From positions 1 to 18,782 of the forward strand of contig JANBPU010000298.1 in the NCBI GenBank assembly GCA_027575805.1: 18,782 nucleotides of DNA, read 5' to 3'. The translations under genes and the position numbers were made by a program. Shown piece after piece: positions 1-8,527 of the stretch; within the stretch, counting starts at the first letter, position 1; each line of letters starts with the position of its first letter. The DNA comes from Mycoemilia scoparia (lineage: Eukaryota; Kickxellomycota; Kickxellomycetes; Kickxellales; Kickxellaceae). The notes beneath the pieces are model-generated. The model had not been told where the DNA came from. It ran no database searches and worked only from the letters and a program-made list of their open reading frames with translations.

Positions 1-94
1 TCTTTGTATATAGGGGCTCACAATATCCGACCACCAGGCCCCCACATATCTGGTATGTTTAATCATGATCACAACAGTATGAGACATCAAAACC

Positions 95-102
95 TATTTA
101 AA
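95..102 (+). promoter_or_regulatory. TATA-like box of the secreted-peptide gene
   Basis: TATTTAAA lies 98 bp upstream of the ATG at 200, with no other start codon of a long frame between. A similar TATTTAAA block (minus strand TTTAAATA) stands before the gene at 17580-17951. Spacing and composition fit a yeast-type TATA element; no transcript data back this. Confidence 0.4.
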
Positions 103-199
103 CCAGGAGTTCTGGCCTTCAGATCAAGACAGATTCTAGTAACAATCTAACCACATATCTTTTAACTACAGTACCTACATTCGATTATCCTCAACCATC

Positions 200-427
200 A
201 TGAAACTCTCTGCTTTCTTCGCATCTTCTGCTATCGTATTGGTCGCTCTATCCCTTACTACACCTTCTGACGCAATGCCAGCTCCTTCTCATGATCATGT
301 CAAAGCAAAAAGAAACCCAAGCCCTCTTATCGGTAGTCTTCTCGGTGATCTTCTTGGAAACCATGATTCCCATGCTATTAATGAAGGTTTTAGGGTCGGT
401 CTTCTTGGCGGATTATTGAAACACTAA
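200..427 (+). CDS. Small secreted peptide precursor (75 aa), unknown function
   Basis: I do not recognise this family. The 75-residue product has a clear signal peptide: Lys2, a hydrophobic core at about residues 5-20, and a likely cleavage after Ala25 (PSDA). A short His- and Lys-containing linker (26-38) ends in Lys37-Arg38, a Kex2-type processing site. Cleavage there would release a 37-residue peptide (39-75) with two similar glycine/leucine-rich stretches, around residues 43-53 (LIGSLLGDLLG) and 66-74 (VGLLGGLLK). Such a layout is known for processed fungal secreted peptides, including pheromone-like and membrane-active ones, but the role is not established. It has no CaaX box, so it is not an a-factor-type lipopeptide. 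The ATG at 200 is the first in frame and has A at -3. The gene stands alone, with about 1.7 kb of non-coding DNA downstream. Confidence 0.7.
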   Translation: MKLSAFFASSAIVLVALSLTTPSDAMPAPSHDHVKAKRNPSPLIGSLLGDLLGNHDSHAINEGFRVGLLGGLLKH

Positions 428-663
428 TCCATAAAACCAGTTTGGCAAAGTACTTATGGCGGCATGCTTGACTGAGGTAGTCGAAATGGACTAAAGCCCG
501 ACACAGTGCTAGGCTCTAACGATTATTGCCCAGGATAGAGATGCTGTTATGGTTGAACATTCATTCTCTTTTAAATGTTCAAATTATTTTATATTAAACC
601 TTTGTAACTGAGTTATATATAATTGAATTGAACACACGGAATTCTAGTAAAAATCATTATATG

Positions 664-911
664 GGAGATTATTTTTGAAATGTGAATGTTTACTAGTAAA
701 GTTTGGCATCTATTTGACAAGTTCTCCATCAAAAAGGAAAATACTGACAATCTCATATATTACCTGCAAATCAACCCATAGCACATATAATTTAGCTTTA
801 ATTAGGCAGATTATTGGCCATTATCAAAGGTATTATTCTGGTACACCTTCAAAGAAGACTGTCATTTGACTGATTGTTCTTATAATCAATCATCGGCCAC
901 CAAAAGCGACC
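664..911. repeat. Degenerate, interrupted copy of the inverted-repeat element
   Basis: Positions 664-718 align with the left half of the intact element at 11547-11659, including TTATTTTTGAA-type terminal sequence and the shared TTTACTAGTAAA at 689-700. Positions 864-911 align with its right half (ATTTGACTG, TATAATC, a CCACCAAAA-like stretch, then ACCC). Between the halves are about 145 bp of unrelated DNA (719-863). ATTTGAC is present on both sides (712-718 and 864-870), as expected from a target duplication by a later insertion. Both ends are worn, so the copy is old. Confidence 0.5.
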
Positions 912-958
912 CATGGGGGACCCATGTTGCCTCTAAGGCCTTGTGAATTGTAACCACA

Positions 959-1076
959 TGGATGGTTGTTTTTGAAGGGCTAAGTTTTACTAGTAGGCCA
1001 GCAGCTTCAATTTGCATACTGGCCAGCCTATGTTATCATTGATAATATTAATCTAGCCCTTCAAAAATAACTACTC
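959..1076. repeat. Diverged inverted-repeat (MITE-like) element
   Basis: Left end TGTTTTTGAAGGGCTA (about 967-982) is matched in reverse complement by TAGCCCTTCAAAAATAA at 1054-1070, giving imperfect terminal inverted repeats about 20 bp long around a centre of some 70 bp. The subterminal TTTTACTAGTA is shared with the other copies. The centre differs from the copies at 11547 and 13330 and carries its own inner repeat of GGCCAG. It has no coding capacity. The length of about 118 bp matches the family. Confidence 0.7.
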
Positions 1077-2093
1077 ATATATATATATAAGTAATTGCTT
1101 TTTAAAGAGGCTCCTCCACCCCCATTTTATTATGCTACAACAAATTAATAAATGGGCGTGACCGAAATGCAATCCCTTGTTCTAAATCTATTTTTCGATT
1201 CCAAGTTATTATAATCATCATCATTAATTCGCTTATGATTTGATTAACGATCAATTTCAGCAACAATATCTTTAAACTCAGGCCTATGTGATGGCAAACA
1301 GGTTTTCTGGCTGGAATAGTTTACACACTGGGCCCAAATGTGTGTATGCCTGAACTAGCAACTGTAGATGATTATTAGTTTAATCAAGAAGCTCATCTAT
1401 ATTCACAAAAAAGAGGACCCTTGTCTTAAAGTTGTTTATCTACGGCTGCTGTTGATAAAAGAGAGAGATCGAAGCAGCTTATAATCATCCGCGTGCTTAT
1501 TAATATAATACTCACACAAACTCACTCACTCACTCACTCCCAATTATAAAAATAACTAGAATAATCATCAACAGATTAAAGTGTATAGAAGCAAAATAAA
1601 TGCCTCATACAAAAGGGATGCCTAATGTAAGGGGGCAGCAGCGTCATTTTTGTGGGGGAAGGAGGAGTTGAGCAATAAAACTGTTGTGGTTTGGTGTTTT
1701 TAAATATTTGCCGCCGTCACCCTACCTCCTCCACTCCATCCATGTCCATTATTTTCTAGACCCACAATTTAATTGAACAGCCAGTTTTCTTGGTCTTTCC
1801 TATTCATAAACTGCGCAAACTAACGATCTTGTTTTTTTGGTAGTTAAAATTGACATAGATATACGCTCTTTCCATCGCGTTTATTATTAGTCGTCCATCT
1901 TGGGGTTTATTTCTTCTTTTTTAACTTTATTTTCGCTTTGGGGTTATCATAAATACTACCAATTTAGATTCTCAAACTGCTTTTCAGCGTGAATTTCCCT
2001 TCCACTATATTGCATTCTTTTACATAACCCACACACAATATAGCCACAGAGCACAATCGCGCATTTCATACAATACAACATACATAGAGCACT
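1077..2093. other. Non-coding region upstream of ISA2, with a CACT microsatellite
   Basis: No supported ORF lies here. An ACTC/CACT microsatellite occupies about 1521-1539, and pyrimidine-rich runs occur at 1700-1900. An ATAAATAC motif near 1949-1956, about 140 bp before the ISA2 ATG, is a possible TATA element. The last 100 bp (CACACAATATAGCC onward) are A/C-rich like the leaders of the other genes here. Together with 428-958 this makes 1.67 kb without a gene. Confidence 0.5.
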
Positions 2094-2828
2094 ATGACTC
2101 TGGCCGTAGCAACAACGACAAGGTTACCAAGAACCATGACAATGACAACGAGGCCGGTGCTTGTATATAGACGGCAACAGCTACTATCGCACCGTGTCCG
2201 ATCCATTTCTTTACTGTCTCCGCCGTCGTTGAAAACCACAAACACCATGATAAAACAGAGTCAAAGATGGTCATCGATCTTTAATACAGCCACACTATTA
2301 AACTCGAGATTGATAAACCCTACAATCACTAACAACAATAGCAACATATTGAGATTTTTTACAATCACCTCCAAAGCTCAGACACAACAGAATCAACAAT
2401 CCTCTGAAGACAGTATCACCAACACCAGCAATACTGGAAACAACAAAACCTCTGAAGAAAGTTCATCAGGAGAAGAAGGGGGCGCAGATGATGCATCGGG
2501 CCTAATTCTGACAAAAGAAGCAATCGAAAGACTCAAATACTTGACCAAAAAGGAAGGAAAAACCCAATATTTGCGTGTGCGAGTAGATTCAGGCGGCTGC
2601 TATGGATTCCAATATATGATGGACCTGGTAGACTCAATCGAAAGCGATGATGTCGTGTTTGACAGAGAAGGGGCCAAATTTGTTATAGACGAGGTATCGT
2701 TGCCCCTAATTCGTGGCGCTACCATCCACTGGGCTGATGAGCTAATCGGACAGTCCTTTAGAATTGTTGCTAATCCACAATCTAGTGGTGGGTGTGGGTG
2801 TGGTGCTTCTTTTGAACTAAAGTTCTAA
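2094..2828 (+). CDS. ISA2: Mitochondrial iron-sulfur assembly protein Isa2 (HesB/IscA family)
   Basis: Isa2 is an A-type Fe-S scaffold or carrier of the mitochondrial matrix. With Isa1 and Iba57 it is needed to build [4Fe-4S] clusters on aconitase, lipoyl synthase and related enzymes. The 244-residue product has a HesB domain at about 137-244 and the three family cysteines, Cys169 (GGCYGFQY) and Cys234/Cys236 (GGCGCG), followed by the usual FELKF-type end. Residues 1-92 are rich in Arg, Ser, Thr and Asn and poor in acids, as in a mitochondrial presequence. Residues 95-135 form a Gln/Ser/Glu linker, so the protein is longer than human ISCA2. The residue after Cys169 is Tyr; this site varies in the family. 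Leu139 is encoded by CTG at a normally hydrophobic position, which fits the standard code. The ATG at 2094 is the first in frame. The gene converges with the acylaminoacyl-peptidase gene, 251 bp between stops. Confidence 0.93.
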   Translation: MTLAVATTTRLPRTMTMTTRPVLVYRRQQLLSHRVRSISLLSPPSLKTTNTMIKQSQRWSSIFNTATLLNSRLINPTITNNNSNILRFFTITSKAQTQQNQQSSEDSITNTSNTGNNKTSEESSSGEEGGADDASGLILTKEAIERLKYLTKKEGKTQYLRVRVDSGGCYGFQYMMDLVDSIESDDVVFDREGAKFVIDEVSLPLIRGATIHWADELIGQSFRIVANPQSSGGCGCGASFELKF

Positions 2829-3079
2829 CCAGAGATATCGTTTGGACTGGCTGGTAGTTTTGTTGATCTATTGTTTTTGTTTCTTTTTGTGTAATTTTTC
2901 ATTATACCACACATCATCTATCTCTGGTGCTATTATTATTATTGCTATTATTGATGTTAATGTGAATAATAACGTTCAAACAAAACAAAGCATAATAAAT
3001 ATGATTAAAAAAGACAAAAAACTCAATACCAATTAGTTTGATAATACTACCAAACATACCAAGTCACTAGCCAGTTGCT

Positions 3080-6000
3080 CTACTTCTTTTGAACCAAGTC
3101 TGTAATAAACCTAGCCACAAACTGACAACTATACACAAAACAATCTCTCTGTGCCTCGACTGATTCCAACGGATGCCCAACACCCGGATACATCTTACAT
3201 TCAACCGTACATTTGCCACGGCTCTTTAACAGATAGTAATAAAAAACGCCCTGGGTAGGCGGCACACGTCTATCAGAATCGCCCAAATTCAACAAAACTG
3301 GATCAACAACCCTATCCACATACTGTTGAGGTGACAACTCCCACATCTTTCTATACGACTCCGGGTCCATCAGTCTTGGCATCTCAAACTCATGGTCCAA
3401 CCCAGATTCGCTCCATCCCCAATCAGGTATATCGGAATTTACCGAATTCTCTCCAACATTAATAACCGGGTTTCTCAACAAAATGGCCTTGTAGAAATTT
3501 TGGTACCGACCGGCCACATGAGCCCCCATGAGTCCAGAATGCGACCCCCCATTGAAGATTATACGGTCTTTATCTATTTGGTTTTGGGAAATCAATTTCC
3601 GCGCAATGTATTGGGTGTCCTCGATTTCCAGGTCACCAATTTTGCCCAAGAGTTTTTGGATTGAGTTTTGTCCAAACCCAGGTGATCCGGTGTAATTTAC
3701 TAGAACGACAGTGAAGCCCATTAGTGCTAGAGCTACTGGTTCTTTGAAGAATGTGGTGAAGTAGGTTGAATGTGGGCCACCGTGAGGATAAATGACACAT
3801 GGACGAGGAGGTGGTTGGGATGATGTGGATGTACCATCTTCACCATTGTTATTGGTGGAAGAAGAAGAGGAGGAGATGGAAGGCCAGAAGTATCTGGTGT
3901 AGTTGGTGGGTTGTTTAGAACGAATCATAATAGACTCAATTTCCATTGATCTTTCGGGATAGTCTACTACTTCCCATTCAATAAGCTCTTCAAGAGATTT
4001 GCTCGAAAAACCCTCATCTTTATTATCATTAGCAGCAGCAGCAGCAGTAGGAGTATCACTTTGTAGACGCTGCAATCCTGGTAAATCAATAGGATAGCTC
4101 TTGATTTGCAATCCACCATCATCATCTCCATTTCTTTCTAGTACCGCAATAGCGACTTGTGGTAAGGTATTGGGTGATTCACGAGTAACTACCAAATAGT
4201 TATCCACGCTTGTAATTACTCCACAACTTTCCTTACTATTTCCTTTCTTGGTCGTAGCCAAGATTCCCAGATCTGTTACTCTACTCTTGTTAGTACCATC
4301 GCTGGCAAAATCAATAGCCAACAAGGTCTTTCTACTTCTCCACAAGCTATTGACCAAAATAACATACGACGAAAGATCATTATCATCACCAGAACCAGAA
4401 CCATTATTTTCTAGCTTAACCCAACAGCAATCGGTAGGAAGCTGGTCAGCATAAATTCCCGGAAACTCTTTAGGCAACACAAACTCATCGCCACCTCCAT
4501 TGTTATTGTCATGAGCATAGGGATCATCGATTTCAGGCACAAGCACTCTAATTTTTGGGCTCTCTACTGATGGGCTTGAAAAGATCTTTGAAAGATCCAA
4601 TAATCCTAATCTGCTAATACCAGCATGGGCTCCACCAACTCTAGAAATAATGAAAACCAAATACCGGCCACACGGTGAAATTCTAGGTGATCTAACTGAC
4701 TGATACTCCTTTGTCAAATTAATCAGCTCTCCATCCTTCTTCTTCTTCTTCTCGTCACCAGCCTTATCCGATTGCGAAGATGGTAGTAAATCAGTTTGGT
4801 AAATAGCGGTGGGACGATTCTGACAATACACAATACCATATTTACGTAGATTATACTTGTATCCAGTAAACACCAATTTAAGCCCCTCGCTATTATGTCT
4901 GTAGATCAAGGGTTGACCTGGAGATATGCCTTGCTTAGCCAATTCATCGTAATGAATTTTGACAATTTTCTCTTTGTTGATATCAAACACGAATATGGCA
5001 GATGGCCGTTTCTTGTTAAAGGTTTCGCCCCAATCAGTATCGAGGTCATACCGACGAGGATCCGCAACACCAGCATAGCCACCATCCTCAACATCCTTGT
5101 CTTTGTCATAATCTTCTTCGATATCGCTGCTGTCACGTTTGATGGTTTTGCGGCTGGCTTTGGCTCTTTCTGGATGCTCAGCAACATAAACCAAATACTT
5201 TCGACAAAGCGACCATTGCAGTCCACCAAATGTGGAATCTGCATAAAATTCTCCATGTTGGTCAGTCACATCTACACTTTTTAGTAGGACTCCGTTGTTC
5301 CAGATTTCTACTAATCTTGTACCACCTGCTTTGCCATTGCTTCCTCCTCCTCCTCCTCCTCCTGTTGAAGTGACTTTTCTTAGAACAGCAAAAGTACTAC
5401 TACTACTACTACTACTACTACTATGGTCTTTGTTGTTTCCAAGGTCAGGTAAGGGTGGGGCTTGTTTGGTCAAAACCACGTCGCTACTAACATCAGTTGG
5501 CAATACACTATTACTAGAAATAATCCTCACCACATGGTTACTATGACTGTCATCAGTATTTTCGCTATCCTTGGTAGTAGCTGCTGCAGCAGCAGTGGGT
5601 TGAGGAGAAATTTGAAGAGTAGCCGTATGCTTAATATTACTTCGATATTTATCCATTGTAAAGTCCATTTGCGAAGTCGTATACTCAATCGTATAAAAGT
5701 CGGGAACTTGGCCCTTGGTTATACGGAAATCTCCAGATAAAATAGGCAAACCATAAATATTTTCAAAGATTTCGCGGCTGTAGTTGACGAAACTTAGGGG
5801 CAAGCCATCACGAGTTCGCAGGTCGTCTTTGTTGTTAGTCTTTGGAGTCATGTTGATGTTGTTACTAGAGGTTGAATAGGGTCTTGATAATAACTTGGTT
5901 GTTGTTGTTGTTGTTGTTAGCAAAGTATGATGATTATTTATACTATTATTCGGAGTAGAAGTGAAAGGATATGAAATGGCTAATAGCCTGGTGTTGTACT

Positions 6001-6271
6001 GACAACAATCACGATTGTAATGGGAGCGATGACGAATAATAGTGGACTGCAAATCAATAGGATTAATACAGTTGTTAATTAAGTTTAGATATTGTTTGAT
6101 CATGCCAAAATGGTGTGGAGTAGGGGCTGTGGGTTTAGATTTTCTCACAGTCACTGCTGCTATCTTAGTGGAGAAATTAGACACTGATCTATTGTTAATT
6201 GCCAAAGTCGAAGCAGTAGTAGTGACAAAATCCGAGCTGTTTAAGCTATTTTTCAGCTTGGTCCTAATCAT
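3080..6271 (-). CDS. Acylaminoacyl-peptidase (prolyl oligopeptidase family S9C), with long mitochondrial-type N-terminus
   Basis: The enzyme removes N-acylated amino acids from blocked peptides (APEH type). Counted from the first in-frame ATG (6271) the protein has 1063 residues, against about 730 in human APEH. The C-terminal alpha/beta-hydrolase domain carries oxyanion motif HGGPHS (830-835), nucleophile Ser910 in GGSHSG, RNPVIN (933-938), DIPDW (947-951), Asp1000 in SDRRVP and His1033 in GVGH, all hallmark APEH positions. The human motif is GGSHGG, so the fifth residue is Ser here. The middle is a presumed beta-propeller bearing low-complexity insertions of poly-Ser, poly-Gly and poly-Ala. 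Residues 1-140 are basic and Ser/Thr/Asn-rich, with SRPY-STSS (129-136) resembling an R-3 mitochondrial cleavage site just before Met141 (codon at 5849-5851), where the family homology starts soon after. A short cytosolic form from Met141 is possible. An open frame reaches 6406 but without an ATG. Confidence 0.88.
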   Translation of the reverse strand: MIRTKLKNSLNSSDFVTTTASTLAINNRSVSNFSTKIAAVTVRKSKPTAPTPHHFGMIKQYLNLINNCINPIDLQSTIIRHRSHYNRDCCQYNTRLLAISYPFTSTPNNSINNHHTLLTTTTTTTKLLSRPYSTSSNNINMTPKTNNKDDLRTRDGLPLSFVNYSREIFENIYGLPILSGDFRITKGQVPDFYTIEYTTSQMDFTMDKYRSNIKHTATLQISPQPTAAAAATTKDSENTDDSHSNHVVRIISSNSVLPTDVSSDVVLTKQAPPLPDLGNNKDHSSSSSSSSSTFAVLRKVTSTGGGGGGGSNGKAGGTRLVEIWNNGVLLKSVDVTDQHGEFYADSTFGGLQWSLCRKYLVYVAEHPERAKASRKTIKRDSSDIEEDYDKDKDVEDGGYAGVADPRRYDLDTDWGETFNKKRPSAIFVFDINKEKIVKIHYDELAKQGISPGQPLIYRHNSEGLKLVFTGYKYNLRKYGIVYCQNRPTAIYQTDLLPSSQSDKAGDEKKKKKDGELINLTKEYQSVRSPRISPCGRYLVFIISRVGGAHAGISRLGLLDLSKIFSSPSVESPKIRVLVPEIDDPYAHDNNNGGGDEFVLPKEFPGIYADQLPTDCCWVKLENNGSGSGDDNDLSSYVILVNSLWRSRKTLLAIDFASDGTNKSRVTDLGILATTKKGNSKESCGVITSVDNYLVVTRESPNTLPQVAIAVLERNGDDDGGLQIKSYPIDLPGLQRLQSDTPTAAAAANDNKDEGFSSKSLEELIEWEVVDYPERSMEIESIMIRSKQPTNYTRYFWPSISSSSSSTNNNGEDGTSTSSQPPPRPCVIYPHGGPHSTYFTTFFKEPVALALMGFTVVLVNYTGSPGFGQNSIQKLLGKIGDLEIEDTQYIARKLISQNQIDKDRIIFNGGSHSGLMGAHVAGRYQNFYKAILLRNPVINVGENSVNSDIPDWGWSESGLDHEFEMPRLMDPESYRKMWELSPQQYVDRVVDPVLLNLGDSDRRVPPTQGVFYYYLLKSRGKCTVECKMYPGVGHPLESVEAQRDCFVYSCQFVARFITDLVQKK
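5343..5421. repeat. Trinucleotide repeats inside the acylaminoacyl-peptidase gene
   Basis: (CTC)n at 5343-5363 encodes a poly-Gly run and (TAC)9 at 5395-5421 encodes nine serines on the minus strand. Both lie in the presumed propeller domain. Similar repeats in the gene are a GTT/TTG tract near 5897-5918 (poly-Thr) and GCA tracts near 4030 and 5580 (poly-Ala). They look like replication-slippage expansions tolerated in surface loops. Confidence 0.8.
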
Positions 6272-7246
6272 TTGTGCACTTGTGTGTATGTGTAGGGAAG
6301 GGATGTTTGGAGAATACTTCTTTTGGTAAACAAAGGACTGGAATATGGCTATATGAAATATATCGATCCTAATAGATGAATATTTAGTTTTAGTATTAAC
6401 TCCCACTTAAAAATAAATAATGGGTGAAAATGCAGATCAGTAACCAAACCAGATTTATCAATTTAATCAATTAAGCTTTAACAAAGACCAAAAGACAAAG
6501 AAGTCTATTGATCAAGGTGAGAAAAGTGGATGCATCTACAAGGACTGACCTAACAACTAGCAAAATAAAGCAACCCTAATATTTGTGAAACATATGTGAA
6601 CATCTCTCAATAATACAGAATTAGAGATAGTGGTTAAAAACATCATGTTGTTACTTTGTTATAATAATAATAATGCATCAGCCACATTTGGTCAAAGTCT
6701 ACAAGGTCTTGGATAAAATGGTGGATCCTTAGGATTTGTATATCAAAAGACTTGTTATTAGACAAAAATTCAAGTACTCATCTCTATCTACTATACATTC
6801 TATCACTATCGAAATCACAATATTTGTATAGCCAAATTCTACTTAACATAAAATGTATAGTGTAGACACACACAGACCATCAGCTTTTACACTAATGGTC
6901 TGTCGTTTATTAAATGGAGTTTTTGAGGACTTGGTTTTGTTTAAAGGTATTTGAAACATAGTATAAAACTAATAGCTTTACATCTTGGAAAACTGGACAT
7001 TGATACGGGGCATTTATCCTAGTTACCGATTGTGTTTGTTGATGTTAATAAACTTTGAATATATATTTAAATAACAGAAAGAATATATGATGTTGATGAT
7101 TTAACACACATACACGCAAAATAGGTATAAACTCTAGAAATAGATATGTATATAAAACTAAAACAAAAAACACATTGAAACAACACTGCTAGCTATTACA
7201 ACTTATTATAAGATTGTTAGCAACAATCGGTTGTGAGGACAAACAT
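6272..7246. other. Non-coding spacer between the acylaminoacyl-peptidase and GCV1 genes
   Basis: This AT-rich DNA should hold the promoter of the peptidase gene and the 3' end of GCV1, both on the minus strand. No ORF is supported; the frame open up to 6406 lacks an ATG upstream of 6271. An (ATA)n tract lies near 6660-6674 and an inverted repeat at 6873-6902. Confidence 0.5.
6873..6902. repeat. Inverted repeat, 8-bp arms
   Basis: CAGACCAT (6873-6880) is repeated as ATGGTCTG (6895-6902) with a 14-base loop. It could form a hairpin or bind a dimeric regulator. It lies about 600 bp upstream of the peptidase start and about 340 bp past the GCV1 stop. Chance occurrence in 19 kb is possible. Confidence 0.35.
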
Positions 7247-8527
7247 TTAGATTTTGTGGTACTTGGCAGGAGTGAAAGGCATCTTAACAACCTGAGCATC
7301 CTGGACACGAGAGCGAACCTTAACCTTAAGAGAAGTGCCACTCTTCTGGTAACCCTTCTTGACATAGCCCATAGCCACATTCTTGCCAAGAGAAGGCGAA
7401 GGAACACCACTAGTAATAGCACCCAACTCAGTGACACCATCCTCAGCCAAGATCTTGGAGCCGGCACGAGCAGGAGCACCATTAACGATCAAACCAACAC
7501 GACGGCGGTTACCACCCTTAGCCTGGATCTGTGGAAGAATAATGTCAGCACCCAAGAAGCCACCCTCCTGACGACGACGCTTACCAACAGTCCAGACAAG
7601 GTTAGCCTCCATGGGAGTAGTAGTCTCGTCAATGTCATTTCCGTAAAGACACAAACCAGCCTCCAAACGCAAGCTGTCGCGAGCACCAAGGCCAGCAAAC
7701 TCGACCTCCTTGAAGCCAACCAGACGGCGGGTCAAATCGACAACATCAGAGGAGGGAATGGAAAGTTCGAAACCGTCTTCGCCAGTGTATCCGCTACGAG
7801 CAACATGGCATTTGACCCCAGCCACATCCATCCAGCGACCAGTCATGAAGGCCATATCTTTAAGGTCCTTTCCACCGGCGAGTTCCCCCAAAACCTTGGC
7901 AGAATCGGGGCCCTGGAGAGCAACAAGGGAGTGGTCGTCGATGACCTGGAGCTCAACTTCGCCACCGTTCTTTTGGAAAACCTCGAGGTGTTTGCGGATG
8001 TGGGCCAAGTCAACGTCGGCGCGGCCGGCGTTGGAGACAACGTAGATGACACCGTTGTCCCCGCTTTGTTGGTTGGTGATGATGGTGTCGTCGATGATGC
8101 CACCCTGCTCGTTGGTGAAGAGCGAGAGGGTGCCAGAACCGGCCGGGAGGTCGCCGATGTCTCCAACTACCAGGGATTCGAGGAACTTGACGCGATCCTT
8201 GCCCGTGAATCTCATTTGTAACATGTGGGAAACGTCAAAGATCGAGGCGTGTTTGCGGGTGTGGAGGTGGGAGTCGAGAGCTCCCATGTTGGAGTATTGG
8301 ACAGGCATGGACCAGCCAGCAAAAGGAACCATCTTACCACCGTGTTCGACGTGGAGATCGTAGAGAGCGGTCTTCTTGAGGGGACCGGCGGGGGCAGCGG
8401 CATCGCGAGTAGTGGCAGTGGATGAGAAAGACCTGGCAGCTGAAGCACCAAGGGAGCGGGTGATTGCCGAAGAGACACCACTGAATTTGGTGGCTACGGA
8501 CTTGGTAATGGGGTTAACAAAGGACAT
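7247..8527 (-). CDS. GCV1: Glycine cleavage system T-protein (aminomethyltransferase), mitochondrial
   Basis: The T-protein transfers the methylene group from the aminomethyl-lipoyl arm of the H-protein to tetrahydrofolate, releasing ammonia, in the mitochondrial glycine decarboxylase complex. The 426-residue product shows strong family identity: YDLHVEHGGKMVPFAGWSMP at about 56-75, FDVSHM with catalytic Asp98, GYTGEDGFE, LRLEAGLCLYGNDIDE, and the C-terminal barrel stretch with SGVPSPSLGKNVAMGYV. Residues 1-41 are a Ser/Ala/Arg-rich presequence, with ARSF-SST (31-37) resembling an R-3 cleavage site. The start chosen is the ATG at 8527-8525 in an ACCATGTCC context; the frame extends to 8566 only with a non-ATG start. 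Length fits the family (about 400). The gene is more GC-rich and codon-biased than its neighbours, suggesting high expression. It has no introns. Confidence 0.96.
   Translation of the reverse strand: MSFVNPITKSVATKFSGVSSAITRSLGASAARSFSSTATTRDAAAPAGPLKKTALYDLHVEHGGKMVPFAGWSMPVQYSNMGALDSHLHTRKHASIFDVSHMLQMRFTGKDRVKFLESLVVGDIGDLPAGSGTLSLFTNEQGGIIDDTIITNQQSGDNGVIYVVSNAGRADVDLAHIRKHLEVFQKNGGEVELQVIDDHSLVALQGPDSAKVLGELAGGKDLKDMAFMTGRWMDVAGVKCHVARSGYTGEDGFELSIPSSDVVDLTRRLVGFKEVEFAGLGARDSLRLEAGLCLYGNDIDETTTPMEANLVWTVGKRRRQEGGFLGADIILPQIQAKGGNRRRVGLIVNGAPARAGSKILAEDGVTELGAITSGVPSPSLGKNVAMGYVKKGYQKSGTSLKVKVRSRVQDAQVVKMPFTPAKYHKI

Noticed and set aside
675..869. 64-codon frame
   Set aside because: It has no ATG and overlaps the interrupted inverted-repeat element.
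1521..1539. CRISPR or satellite array
   Set aside because: The ACTC/CACT run is a plain microsatellite with no spacers, and the fungal context makes CRISPR implausible.
2094..2828. CTG reassignment to Ser or Ala (CTG-clade yeast)
   Set aside because: The CTG at ISA2 residue 139 is at a normally hydrophobic position, so the standard code fits. One site does not settle the lineage.
6272..6406. 45-residue N-terminal extension of the acylaminoacyl-peptidase
   Set aside because: The codon at 6406-6404 is GTG, not ATG, and no ATG occurs before 6271 in frame, so this is probably leader sequence.
7214..8221. 335-codon open frame on the plus strand
   Set aside because: It is antisense to GCV1 and begins without an ATG. 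It is kept open by the codon bias of GCV1 and shows no family resemblance.
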